Shown: piece by piece, positions 35,101-45,221 of the stretch | How the letters are laid out: every line of letters starts with the position of its first letter | Numbering within the stretch: the stretch's first letter is position 1 | Assembly (NCBI GenBank): GCA_032358165.1 | Contig: JAALGY010000052.1 | Coordinates: 2,170,001-2,234,000 of the forward strand | Direction of reading: 5' to 3' | Length of the DNA: 64,000 nt | From: Diplosphaera chodatii | Lineage: Eukaryota > Chlorophyta > Trebouxiophyceae > Prasiolales > Stichococcaceae | Program-made: the position numbers and the translations under genes | Notes under the pieces: model-generated | What the model was told of the DNA's origin: nothing | Database searches by the model: none | The model's input: the letters and a program-made list of their open reading frames with translations, nothing else

Positions 35101-37314
35101 CGGCACCTCCAAGGCGACGCTGCTGGACGACGCGGGGCCCTGGAACGACCAGGCGCTCATTGATGAGATCGACGCCGAGCTGCGACGGGTGACGCCCCGG
35201 CCCTGGTCGAAAAACCCTTCTCCGCGAGTGTCTCTTCCAGTGCTGGGCCATGCCTCTGACGGAGAACGCTGGTATTTTTGCATCCCGCCGTCCTGCCCAA
35301 TGTGTGGACGTGGCTTGCGGGGCGGTCCTGCCGCTGCCCCGCATCAGCCGCCTGGCTGACGCGGCATCAGTGCCCCGGGTTCAGCTCCGTCACTACGCAT
35401 AGCGTGCATCACCCAGTGAGGCGGGCGCTGTGCGGTGCCAGGTTCGTTCTGGCTGACGGCTGGTGCTGCTGGCCCTGCAGCCGGGGCCCCGGCTGCGCAT
35501 GCCGGATGAGAAGGGCGGCTTCAGCGACGGCACGGCCTCCTCGGTGGAGGGCGCCTCGCCGCGTGGCGATGAGCACGACGCCGCCGCGCCCCCCGCCAAC
35601 GGTGCATTATTTGTAGCATTCATCATAGAACCAATGTACATGCATGCCGCAGGGCGGTGGTCCCAGCAGACGCCTCATGCTTTGAGGCGTGCTGACAGCC
35701 AACTGCAGCTGGCATGTCACGCATCAGCTGCAAGGCCCCAGGCTCGAGCCCTGCGCCGGCCTGCAGGCACACCGGGGCCGCACTGCCAGACATCCAGCTG
35801 TGCGCGACCCGCTGCTGCTACCAGCCAGACACACGACACAGGGGTTCAGAAAGATTCCATCGCGGGTGCAGGCGCGGGGCGCATCACAGAGGAGGAGGAG
35901 CTGTTCTACGAGGCGGCGGGCGTGGCGCGCATCTCCGCCCGCTCCAGCATGCGCTCCGAGCTCAGTGCGCCTCCCGAGCTTCCAGTCCCTGTGGCTGGGC
36001 CGCTGGGCAGGGTCGGGAACACGAGGCCACCAGCGGGGGCGCACACGCTTTGTGCATATGGCCAAGCAGATTGGCCGGCCTGCGCAGCTGAGCATGTGAT
36101 GGGGCTTTGCGAGGCCTCCTCTTGCGCCAAGCTTGAGCATCCAGGCATCAGCCTCAGATCCACACCTGTGCATGCCCGCAGGCGAGGATGGGTACGCATC
36201 GGCGTCGGAGGGCTACTTCTCGGCGGCCGAGTCGGTGTCGTCGCTGCGGTCGGGGCGGTCTCTGAGCGCCGCCAACAGCTTCAGCGGCGCGCGGCCGGGC
36301 CTCGCCACCGCGGGCCGCGCCGACAGCGACAGCGACGATGAGGTGAGGCGTCCGGTTGTCTCGCCTTGCCAGTCACCCCGAGCCAGCAGCTGTAGTCGCA
36401 GTGATGAGGTGTGGTGGTTCTGCTTACGGGCAAGCCTGCAGTGACGCCACCTGTCCTGGTACCAACAGCGCCACGCCTCGGAGAGTACCAATCCAAGGGG
36501 TCTGGTCTGTGAAGTGGTGGTCCTCAGCATATGCGCCCTGGCTGCAGGCGCAGTCCCGGACGCCGCTCATACTGCTGCCGGGGGCGGCCGCCCGGGCGGC
36601 GGCGGCGCCAGGGGCGGAGGCGGCGCCCGCGGCCAGGGCGCAGCCGGGCAGCCCCGCCACGCCGGCGGCGGCGCAGCTGCAGGGCCAGCGGCTGCCGCCG
36701 CGCACCCCCGGCACCCAGCTCCAGCAGTCCATCGCAGGTGCGGCCGGCCGCGGCCTGCCGCCGGCAGTGTGCTGCGTCTGGTTCCGCACCTGAGCTGCCT
36801 GCATTATGGATGCAGTACTTGCAGGGCTGGCCCTGTGTTTGAGGCACAGCGGGCGTCTCCAGTTGCGGAGCGCCAAGCTGGAATGCGATCGTCTGTTGCA
36901 CGGCAAGCACGTTGACGCCCTGTTCGGCCTGCGCGCAGCCCGGGTGGCGACGCTGGAGACGCGGCTGGGGGCGGCGCGGGCGGGGCTGGGCGGCCGAGCG
37001 CCCCCGTCGTCGCCGCCGCCGCCCGAGGGCGCCTCCCTGCTGGCGCGCGTGGAGGCGCTGGAGGCGGCGCTGGACACCGTCATGGCCGCCCAGGTGCATT
37101 TCTCTGCGTGCCGTGAGATTGCGACTAGGGCAGGTCATCATGAGATGCTTGTCCTCCCTTGCATTGCTGGCTTGCAACAGCTGATCGCAGGACAGCTGAA
37201 TTGGCTCGCGTCGGCGTCGACCAGCTGAGACGCCGGGTTTGCGGTGTGCAGCAAGCGGCCCTGGAGGAGGCAGACAGGCAGCCGGGGTGCTGCGGGTCCT
37301 GCTGCATCATGTGA
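32163..37314 (+). CDS. Sec14/CRAL-TRIO phosphatidylinositol transfer protein, plant SFH type
   Basis: Lipid-binding protein expected to exchange PI and PC and to support phosphoinositide synthesis at membranes. The proposed start exon is ATGGCAG (32163-32169); it joins 32493 in frame to read MAGGVKELAHKLSRRHSS. A basic Ser-rich N-terminus (LRSPSRMRSGSFTLKTPS) precedes the CRAL-TRIO N domain (YFMYRRFLRARQHDVERAKE, about 33342; WANHLKWRK) and the lipid-binding domain: GADTILEDFDFPE (33553), GRPIYIQQLGQLQFKKLTEL (33801), TFAILDMKG (34158), NYPEMLGKTAIINAGAVINF (34618), FVKPFLDKRTVNKIEV (34687), LPEYLGGTSKATLLDDAGPW (35086). This order matches plant SFH proteins. The C-terminal extension is acidic/Ser-rich, then Ala/Pro-rich, with a coiled coil (RVATLETRLGAARAGLGG, about 36940). 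The preferred last exon (37252-37314) ends CCGSCCIM, a possible CaaX box; two earlier stops by other acceptors are possible. Confidence 0.88.
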
Positions 37315-37747
37315 CGCCTGCGGCGGGGCGCACCTCCGCAGCGGCTAGAATGAAAAAGCACAGAGTCCTTGGTGACTCTAGTGGCGCGTGCTCAGCACCA
37401 TCTTTCAGGCAGCAGACAAGACAGGTTGTCGTTTCAGGGAGCGTAGGTATGTTGGTCAGGTGCCCTGCCATGACTTCACGAAACGGCCAGAGCAGACAGC
37501 GGACATTTTGCATACATTATTGGCGCAGTACAGCATGCTTCTGTTTGTACACACAACCTGGTGAGCCGACACCTCTGAACGTTGTAAACACCTTGGCATT
37601 GGAGAGCAACTCCACCACTCGAAGCACACATCAACGGCCCCACGAAAGCTTTCAGCTAGATAGGACCCTGTGTGTCGTTTTCATGCTAGCTATCAGGACC
37701 ATGCTGTAGCCGAACCCGTTTAAGATCCCAGCAGACCGCCGGCGCCC
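37315..37747. other. Convergent 3' flanks, no gene seen
   Basis: This lies between the Sec14-type gene (+) and the small unknown gene (-). TGTAA at 37583-37587 is a plausible plus-strand polyadenylation signal 269 nt after the Sec14 stop. No coding-like frame was recognised. Confidence 0.55.
37583..37587 (+). promoter_or_regulatory. Candidate TGTAA polyadenylation signal of the Sec14-type gene
   Basis: TGTAA pentamer 269 nt downstream of the preferred stop codon, in AT-richer sequence. Inferred from the motif and its position only. Confidence 0.4.
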
Positions 37748-38531
37748 TCAATCATCCCATCCGCCGGTCTTCTCGCTGCTGCTCTTCGAGATTGGGTCTA
37801 CCTCCTGAGAGGCATGTTGACGGCAGGACTGGAGATGGCGGACGAATCTTGTGCATGTGTGCTACCATTGAAAGTTTGTGATCACAAAACTGAGGCGGCT
37901 CACCTGAACGTCCACATCTGCTGGCTGCGCCACATCATCCCCACCCGCCTGCTCTCCCATAGGCTGTACAACACACGACATCATCTGAGTCACGTATGAA
38001 TCAGTCTTGTGCACCAACGACTTCTTACGCACGGTTACGTGGTTGATATCCACGTCTAGCGATCATGGTAGCTGTGTCACAAGTGCGAGTGAAGACCCCC
38101 GCCGCACAGCACCGCACCTCGGCATCTGTGGCCGATGGCGTGCCGCCCTGTGTGCTGACCGACTCGGTGGCGCCCAGCGAGCTGGAAGTGGTCTGCCTCT
38201 GCGTATCGCCGTGCCCGTCATTGCTGGTGCTCTGCTCGGTGCTGCTGCCGCCGCCGCCGCCGCCGCTGCGCATACTCATCTTGGCACCTGGCCTGCAGCA
38301 TGCACGAATATGTCGGGGCCGGGCAGCGATCAGCTTGTGCTGCAGCGTAGAACCTGTCGTCAGGGCAGCCATGCTGACGGACGCTGTGACAGGCTGAGAG
38401 ATTTTCTTCTTAGCGGTATACTGGCGAATGACGTGCGCAGCGCCGAAGGTTGCAGCAGTGGCCGGGGAATCCGTCGGAAGCTGCAGCAGGGGGCGGCATC
38501 GTGCGCCACAGCGCAGGGCGGTGCTGAGCAT
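37748..38531 (-). CDS. Small unrecognised protein, possible organelle targeting
   Basis: Hypothetical. ATG 38529-38531 opens MLSTALRCGARCRPLLQLP, Arg/Ser/Leu-rich with no acidic residue, as in mitochondrial or plastid presequences. It continues in one open frame: AAHVIRQYTAKKKISQPVTA, then Gly-run SMRSGGGGGGSSTEQSTSND, then Ser/Thr/Gln-rich low complexity. A second exon (about 37907-38055, NHVTVRKKSLVHKTDSYVTQ, ending near PADVDVQ before GTGAGC) and a last exon (37748-37801, EVDPISKSSSEKTGGWDD, TGA) look genuine because the acceptor and frame agree. The join between exons 1 and 2 (about 38056-38100) is unresolved, with a short intron. No family was recognised. It shares a 300-bp divergent promoter with PWP1. 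Confidence 0.5.
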
Positions 38532-38830
38532 ACATGTTTGCAGGAACTGATTGCTCTGTCTCTGAGACAATATATAGACCTACAGCGAATCATCTTGGCG
38601 CTCAGCTGGTCTATTGGAAGAGGGTGTTGGCGAGGCCGCAAGATCGCTGTACAACATCTCGAACACCAGCCGCACTGCTGACGAAAGGCGGAGTGCAGCA
38701 GGCCCACAAGCCGTGCACGCACCCAAGCCCTGTCAGACCCAGCTTGGATGCTGACATGGCCCCGTTGACCGCCTAGCACTGCGCGGTGCTGGCAGCGCCA
38801 CAGCTGGAACGGTGACGCAGCGCTGCAGCC
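38532..38830. promoter_or_regulatory. Divergent promoter region, small unknown (-) and PWP1 (+)
   Basis: Only 299 bp separate two divergent start codons, so the promoters must overlap or be shared. The sequence TATATA occurs at 38570-38575. No other element was identified. Confidence 0.5.
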
Positions 38831-41800
38831 ATGATCTCAGCCATTGCATGGGTGCCGCGCGGCGTGGCGAAGCCCAAGCCCGAGCCGGCGGAGCCGTCAG
38901 AGGAGGAGCTGGCCGCCATGCAAGCGGGTGGGGAGCAGTGCCATACATGCACGGCGCCCACTACGTGCAGTCATCGTGAGGCACGGCAATGCAGCAGTCA
39001 GCCGAAGAGACAAAGTGTACACGCCTTGACATGCCCACCGATCCGGTATGGGAGCCTTCATCGCAAGGCAGGGTGTGTGGTCAGCCGTGTGCGAGCTGGA
39101 TGCCAATGACGGGTTGCATATGCTGACACAGAGGAGGCGGCGGCGGGGGAGGATGCCGCGGAGCCAGCCTTCGACGGCGACGACGAGGACGCCAGCAGCG
39201 GCGACGAGGGGTCGGCCGAGGGTGACGAGGATGACGAGGAGATGGGGGATGCTGTGGCGGCGGATCCCGTCGCCCGCGCCAAGGCGGCGGCCGCCGCCCT
39301 GCGCTCCGGTGGCGGCGCGGCGGACGGCGGCAGGCCCACCAGCACATTCGGCACTGGTGCGCAGTCGTGCCCCACCCTGAGGCGTGCCGCTGCTCTTCCA
39401 CACCAGAAGTCCCAGAGACAATGCAGAGTGGGTGGCGGACGCTGATCTGGTTATCCAGGCTTGCAGCGATCACACCTCGTGACCGCCAGGCAGATGCACG
39501 GCCTGCGCGCTCAATCCAGGAGGTCAAAGCGGTCAGGCTCAACTTTCGTTGCAATACCACAGCACTATAAGGGGGGACGCTGCAACACTACAAGGGGCAT
39601 GTGCAGGCAGCATCGAGGAAGCGCTGGCGGAGCTCGACATGGAGCACTACGATGACGAGGATGACGGCGGCGGCGGCGGCCGGCCCTTCGGCGCGGGGCC
39701 CCCGGGGATGTCCTTCTACAGGTGCTTGGTGCAGACGCTGTGCACTGCACTCGCGTGCACCACCACTTCGGGCTGTGGGGGTGAGCGGACGCAGCCATAG
39801 CGACACCAGGCACTCCTCTGGTGCTGCTCCTCGCCCAGGGGCCTGTGCGTGTGCACCTCATAGGCACTGTCACCATGGTGCAAGATCGAGTCACCAATAT
39901 GGCTACGCAAAGATGGAAGGCTGATGACGACATGCACGTGCGGTGCTGTGGCAGGTCGAACCTGGAGGACCCGTACATCACGCTGGAGGAGGAGGACGCC
40001 GCCAGCGACGCGGAGGACGACACGCTGCGCGACAGCGACCTCATCATCCTGGCCGCCCGCAACGACGACGACGTGTCGCACCTCGAGGTGCCGCTTGACC
40101 TGTGCATGAAGGTTATGGTCCGATGGTCCTTGCGCACAAGCAAGGACCTTGCTTGTGCGATGCAGGTTGCCTCCTTGCCTCCTTGCCTGCTGCAGTCTGA
40201 CCATCCAGGTGCGCTTGCACACTCGGCGGCACAGCACGCCACATGCTGTCAGCAGTCCGCCACGCACCATCGTGCGGCCTCACGACCCTGGCCTCTTGCC
40301 GAACAGGTGTGGGTGTACGAGGAGCCGGAGGCGGAGGGCGACGACGGCAACCTGTACGTGCACCACGACGTGATGCTGCCCGCGTTCCCGCTGTCGGTCG
40401 CCTGGCTGGACTGCGACCCGGGGCAGCGGCGCGAGCGCGCCAACCTGACAGCCGTGGGTGGGTGCCGCCGCAGCCCAGGATAGCAATCGAGGCGTCCACC
40501 TCAGCGCTGACGGACAGGCTGTCACAGGGACAGCGTGCTGCATCAATCCACTGAGGTCCCGCATCGACGTGATTAACAACGCCAGCAACCAGACGACATG
40601 TTTGTGATTCACAGTATGCCTGCACTCCTCAATGTCGCAGGCACCTTCAGCCCGGGCATCGAGATCTGGGACCTGGATGTGCTGGACAGCGTGGAGCCGC
40701 TCACGACGCTGGGCGGCCCTGCAGCGGCGGCGGACGGCGAGGCGGCGCAGCCGACCAAGGAGGAGATGTCGGCCAGGAAGAAGAAAAAGAAGAAGAAGAA
40801 GGCCGGCAAGGCGCGCCACCCGACAGCACCTGGCAGCCTGTTGCATGTCGCTGATGAGGCATCGAAGGCTGCACAGATGCAGCGTTGTGCCATCACCATC
40901 GCTGCAGACGCATCCACAGCTGAGACGCTGGAGGCCCAACTGCGCGTCCAGCGGACTGGAGTTCATGCATACAACTATCGGTCTTGTTTCAGGCAGCTCC
41001 AACATATCGCAACCCTGCAGAAGAAGGAGGAGCCGGCGCTGCGGGACGGCAGCCACACAGACGCGGTGCTGGGCCTGGCCTGGAACCTCAATGCACGCCA
41101 CGTGCTGGCGTCTGCCTCAGCCGACACCACCGTCAAGGCACGGGATGCGAGACCTTGTCGAACCTGACACTTTTCCCCAGTGCACAAGCAGCTCATGCGA
41201 TGCCCGTCTGCTCGCGCGTGCGGTGCACGCCTGCCCGAGGCAAGGTGGCCATCATTGATCATCAAGCAACGCCAGGCTGCATGGTTCTCGAGCCTTTCCA
41301 TGTACACATAGGTGTGGGACGTGACCACGGGGGTGTGCGACCAGACGCTGGAGCACCACGACGGCAAGGTGCAAGCGGTGGCCTGGAATGCGGCGCAGGC
41401 GTCGGTGCTGCTGTCCGGCGGCTTTGACCAGGCCGCCTGCATGGTGCGCCTGCTGCCATCTTGTTTTCTTGGCATCTTGGTCGTCTGGCAGTGTCTGGTC
41501 TAACACGACACGAGAGGCAGGCCCACGAGAGGCAGGCCAGCCAGGTGGTGGGCAGCAGATGCTAGATGTACCTGCGTGTGCCGCAGCCTCCAAGCGAGTG
41601 AATACATGCAACTTGGCCGGCGACCCTGCGGCTGTGTGGGCACGCAGGCGGACATGCGGGTGGTGGGCGGCGCGTGCCTGCGGTGGCAGCTCGCCGCGGA
41701 CTCGGAGGCGCTGGCCTGGATGCCGGCGGTCCCAACAGCCTTCCTCGCATCCACCGAGGACGGCACCGTGGCGGCCTTCGACGCGCGCAAGGGCGGCGGT

Positions 41801-42780
41801 GCGCACCTCCTCATGCACCTTGTCGTACTGCGGTTTGCTGATCACGCACCCAACAAAACTGGTACATGGAAAAGGCCATGGATCATGTGACACATCACCT
41901 TGACGATGCCGTACGTACAGCATGTCGGTCGGGTCAGGTTTGGACGAATGGCTGATGTGAGCTCCTCCCATCTAGAATCCTGGGTGCGGTGCTGGGCGCC
42001 ATGCATCATGAGCAGTGTCTTGGTGGGCGCTTATCACGGCCATAACCTTGTATGCCGGAAGAGGTCAGTGACCCTGTGCATGTGATGCCCCCGCCCAGAC
42101 AGCGCCCCCCTGTGGCAGCTGTCGGCGCACGACGCAGCCGCCTGCTCGCTCAGCTTCAGCCCGGCGGCGCCCTCGCTGCTGGCCACAGCGTCCACAGACA
42201 AGAAGGTGCTGAACTCTGCTTGTTTTCTTGCCGAAGCCAGCGCCTAGAACGCAGCTGCACTGCTGGGTCTGTGCCTGTATTCTGGGGCTGCTGCTGGACT
42301 GCGAAGTCCTGCCACGCTGGCTTTGAAATCGAGACGATAGGGGGACGCGGCACCTATTGCATCAGGTGCAGCTGAATCGCTGTCTTGGCGTCACTGTGCA
42401 CAGGTCAAGCTGTGGGATGTGTCATCAGAGCAGCCATCGCTAGTCGCGGCATCCGACATGGGCGTGGGCGCCATTTTCTCAGCAGCCTTCTGTGCAGAGG
42501 CGCCCTTCCTGATAGCTGCGGGCGGCGCAAAGGTGAGCAGATGTGCCTGATATTCCGGTTGATGATCTTGCGACTTCGCTTTCATGCCGGGACGTGTGTG
42601 CATTTGCAGGATCCCGCGCAAGGCAGTTCTGCACGAGCGCCAGGGCATTAACTGTTCAAAGTTTGTGTGCAGGGCACTGTGGCAGTGTGGGATACGCTCA
42701 GCACAGCAGCGGTTTCAGCAAAGTACGGCAGGCAGCAGCAAAGAGCCCAAAGCACAGCAGCAGCTGGGGCTGCTGACTAA
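38831..42780 (+). CDS. PWP1: PWP1-type WD40 ribosome-biogenesis protein
   Basis: Nucleolar WD40 protein of the periodic-tryptophan-protein-1 family, needed in other eukaryotes for ribosomal RNA production. ATG 38831-38833 starts MISAIAWVPRGVAKPKPEP, the family N-terminus. Acidic exons follow (DGDDEDASSGDEGSAEGDED, about 39170; SIEEALAELDMEHYDDEDDG, about 39610), then SNLEDPYITLEEEDAASDAE (39958), VYEEPEAEGDDGNLYVHHD (40315) and FSPGIEIWDLDVLDSVEPLT (40648). A Lys run lies at about 40779-40802 and may be a nuclear signal. WD repeats: HTDAVLGLAWN...ASASADTTVK (41055-41136), VWDVTTGVCDQTLEHHDGKV (41311), ALAWMPAVPTAFLASTEDGT (41709), HDAAACSLSFSPAAPSLLAT (42130) and VKLWDVSSEQPSLVAASDMG (42403). 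The last exon reads GTVAVWDTLS and ends at TAA 42778-42780. Its stop is 156 bp from the convergent neighbour's stop. Confidence 0.92.
40133..40159. repeat. Perfect 13-bp inverted repeat with 1-nt centre in a PWP1 intron
   Basis: CGCACAAGCAAGG (40133-40145) is exactly complementary to CCTTGCTTGTGCG (40147-40159) around a single A. It lies in the intron between the exon ending near 40108 and the exon starting near 40309. As RNA the loop would need the inner pairs to open; as DNA it is a near-perfect palindrome. Confidence 0.9.
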
Positions 42781-42936
42781 TAATGACCGTGTGCATGCTA
42801 GTTGATACCTGTGGTGAAGCAGGCATGCTCAGCATAACTAGGACATCCTCGCATGTACATCAGCAAGTGCGTTTGCTGAACATCAGGGCAACTCCAGCTT
42901 CAGGTGGCAACCTCGCATAGAACCTGGACACAACAC

Positions 42937-44554
42937 TCAATGATCTCGCTTGCCGCTGCCTGATGCCTCGTCCTTTGCTTTCTCCCACGCCTTCTTTACA
43001 GACGTGACCATGTGGTTGACGTTCGCCCCCATCCTGTTGACTATGAGCCCAGCAGTCTTCGTGAACCTGCAGCACGAACATCAGGTTTAGGTGTCGAGGG
43101 TGCTACGCAGCAAGGGGCGCAGCAAACACACTGCCAGCGCCTGTTGGATGCAGGCTGAGCAATGCCACGCATGGCGCAGCACCCTGAAGATTAGGCACAT
43201 GCAAGGCAGAAACTGCACACGTAGAGCTTCAGCGGCGACAGAGGCAGCGGCACCTTTCTGGGAAGTTGGCCCAGTCGATGCCGTCGCCCGGCAGCTGCGG
43301 CGGCGTCGCAAAGCGCGGCCGCGGCTGCCTCGGCCGCTCCGGCGGCTGCTGCTGGCCCACCGGCGTCGGCGGCGGGCCTGTCAGACATATGGCACCACAC
43401 ATGAGACATTGGACGCGCTGATTCTTTGAATGCAGATGACGTTTTGGGGAGGACAATGATCCAGGTGGCTCGAGGATTGGCCAGACCCTCGCTCGAAGGC
43501 AGCAACTGAGGCGATGTGCAACAGGCAGATGCTGTGGCAGGAACCGCTGGCCGGTTTTGGGCATCAAGCAAGCACTGGGTGCTCACTGCCAGGGTCGAGG
43601 CCCTCTTTGAGTAGCACAGGCGCCGCCGCTGGGGTGGTGTCCGCTGCCGACACGATCTCCACGCCCTCACAGTACGGCACCTGCGGCAGCATGCAGTATC
43701 ACCAATCAAGCTGCCGCCCAAGTGGGCCTGTGTGCTCACGCGAGCAGTGCGCCGGCGCTGCAGCACCAGCACTGCAGAATGGGCCATCAGGGGTTGGCAA
43801 ATGCTGTGTCTGCATGGGTGTATTGGGTGTACCACCTGCAGCGGCACCCCGGGGCCGGTGGCACCCCGCCACGAGTCCCGCAGCTGCGCCTCCTCGTACA
43901 CGCTGTACCCCACGCACAGGTACTGCAGGCGCAGCGGAGACAAGGACTTGGAGCTCTGCCAACAACGTACACTCAACACCTGGCCCGCAGCCAATCACGA
44001 ATCTTTCGCAAGCAGCCCTGCTGCGCACTGGGTGTGCGACGTCAGACTGTTCGCACTGACGCAGCTGCTGGGACTCAGAGGCAACGTCACATCATGCGGG
44101 AGCGCGGTGTGTACCTTGAAGTCGCCGGCGGGCACCGTCTCTGGCGGCACGCTGCTGAGGTTCGGTGGGCTGGCAGGGGTCGTCGGTATGCCGACGCATG
44201 CCTGTGCAGCCGGAAACAGACACCAGTTAGGAAGCGTGTTGCCGGCGCAGGCATGATCACTTACCACCCTGCTGTCTGTGCAGCATGAATTGACGCCATA
44301 CTGCGGAATGGATTGACAGGTCTGCAATGTAGCGGCAGTGGCGGCAGCCACTAGGACCCTTCCATCACAGTGATGGTTGGTGTGCACACCGGCAGCTTGC
44401 CGTTGTCCAGCATGGCCTGGCTGAAGTAGGTCAGGCCGCGGCAGCACCGCGTGCGCTGCCTGTCCGCCGGCTGCTGGCCATCAGGGCTTGCGCTGCTGCC
44501 GGCAGCGGCATCTCGGCTGCTGCCGGCAGCTTCACTGCTGTCGCCTTGAACCAT
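42937..44554 (-). CDS. DUF8204-like plant/algal protein of unknown function
   Basis: Resembles an uncharacterised Viridiplantae family with repeated short Cys motifs. The chosen start is ATG 44552-44554 (MVQGDSSEAAGSSRDAAAGS); the frame is open further upstream but has no ATG before a stop. Segments in order: CCRGLTYFSQAMLDNGKLPV (about 44390-44450), ACVGIPTTPASPPNLSSVPP (about 44140-44210), LQYLCVGYSVYEEAQLRDSW (about 43870-43925), a VPYC-EIV-type segment rich in Val/Ala (about 43610-43680), Pro-rich PPPTPVGQQQPPERP leading to DGIDWANFPE (about 43260-43370), and a final helical exon FTKTAGLIVNRMGANVNHMV ... SGSGKRDH ending at TGA 42937-42939. These match the order known for the plant family, whose function is not established. 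The gene is convergent with PWP1 and divergent from the LRR gene. Confidence 0.75.
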
Positions 44555-45221
44555 ATGGGCTGCTGCAAAGCCCTCAGTTGTGTGGGTATTACCGCTGAAC
44601 GTCCGCTGTCCGACCAAGCACCAGCGCCACTGCCGTGTTGCTCTTAGCTACTGCGTGCTGCAATGGTGCGCATGGTTGACTACCAATGACCGGAGCCTGC
44701 TGTGCAATATTTGTGTTCTTGGGATATGCTGAGATTAGCTGAAGTACGTACACAACGCAAGTCTGCATGCGCTGATTGTAGCAACAACTTGGTGACTGCC
44801 TGGGGGGTGCGACGTGCTGAGCAGTGCTAATGCCTTGCCACGCCAGCTTGGACGCAGCGCTGCAGACAGGAGTAGGTCAGGACTCGCTGGTGCGATGCGT
44901 TGCAACCTGCAGCTGAAAGTGCTCGTGGCTCCTGTTGCCCTTCCACCGTGCTGCAGGCCAAAACAGCTCAGGGTTTTGGAAGCTGTGCTCAGGTGCACCG
45001 GTGGCCAAAAGGACCCGAGGCTGCAGGAACGCGACGCCCGGCTTCGTTTGACAACATCTTGTTGCCTCTAGTGTGACAGGCGTGAGCAGCTGTACGGAAC
45101 GAGATGCACACTGCGTCTGCTCCTGTTTGACGGTCACGTGGCTGGGCCGCGACAAGCGCAGCAACAGCGTCGACTGGCTGCAACTTGACAAGCTAGCCCA
45201 AAATAAGACTTGAATTTCAGC
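44555..45221. promoter_or_regulatory. Divergent promoter region, DUF8204-like gene (-) and LRR gene (+)
   Basis: About 670 bp between divergent start codons. Open frames here lack family resemblance. The upstream part could hold a first exon of the minus-strand gene, whose start is not fully certain. No specific element was identified. Confidence 0.45.
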
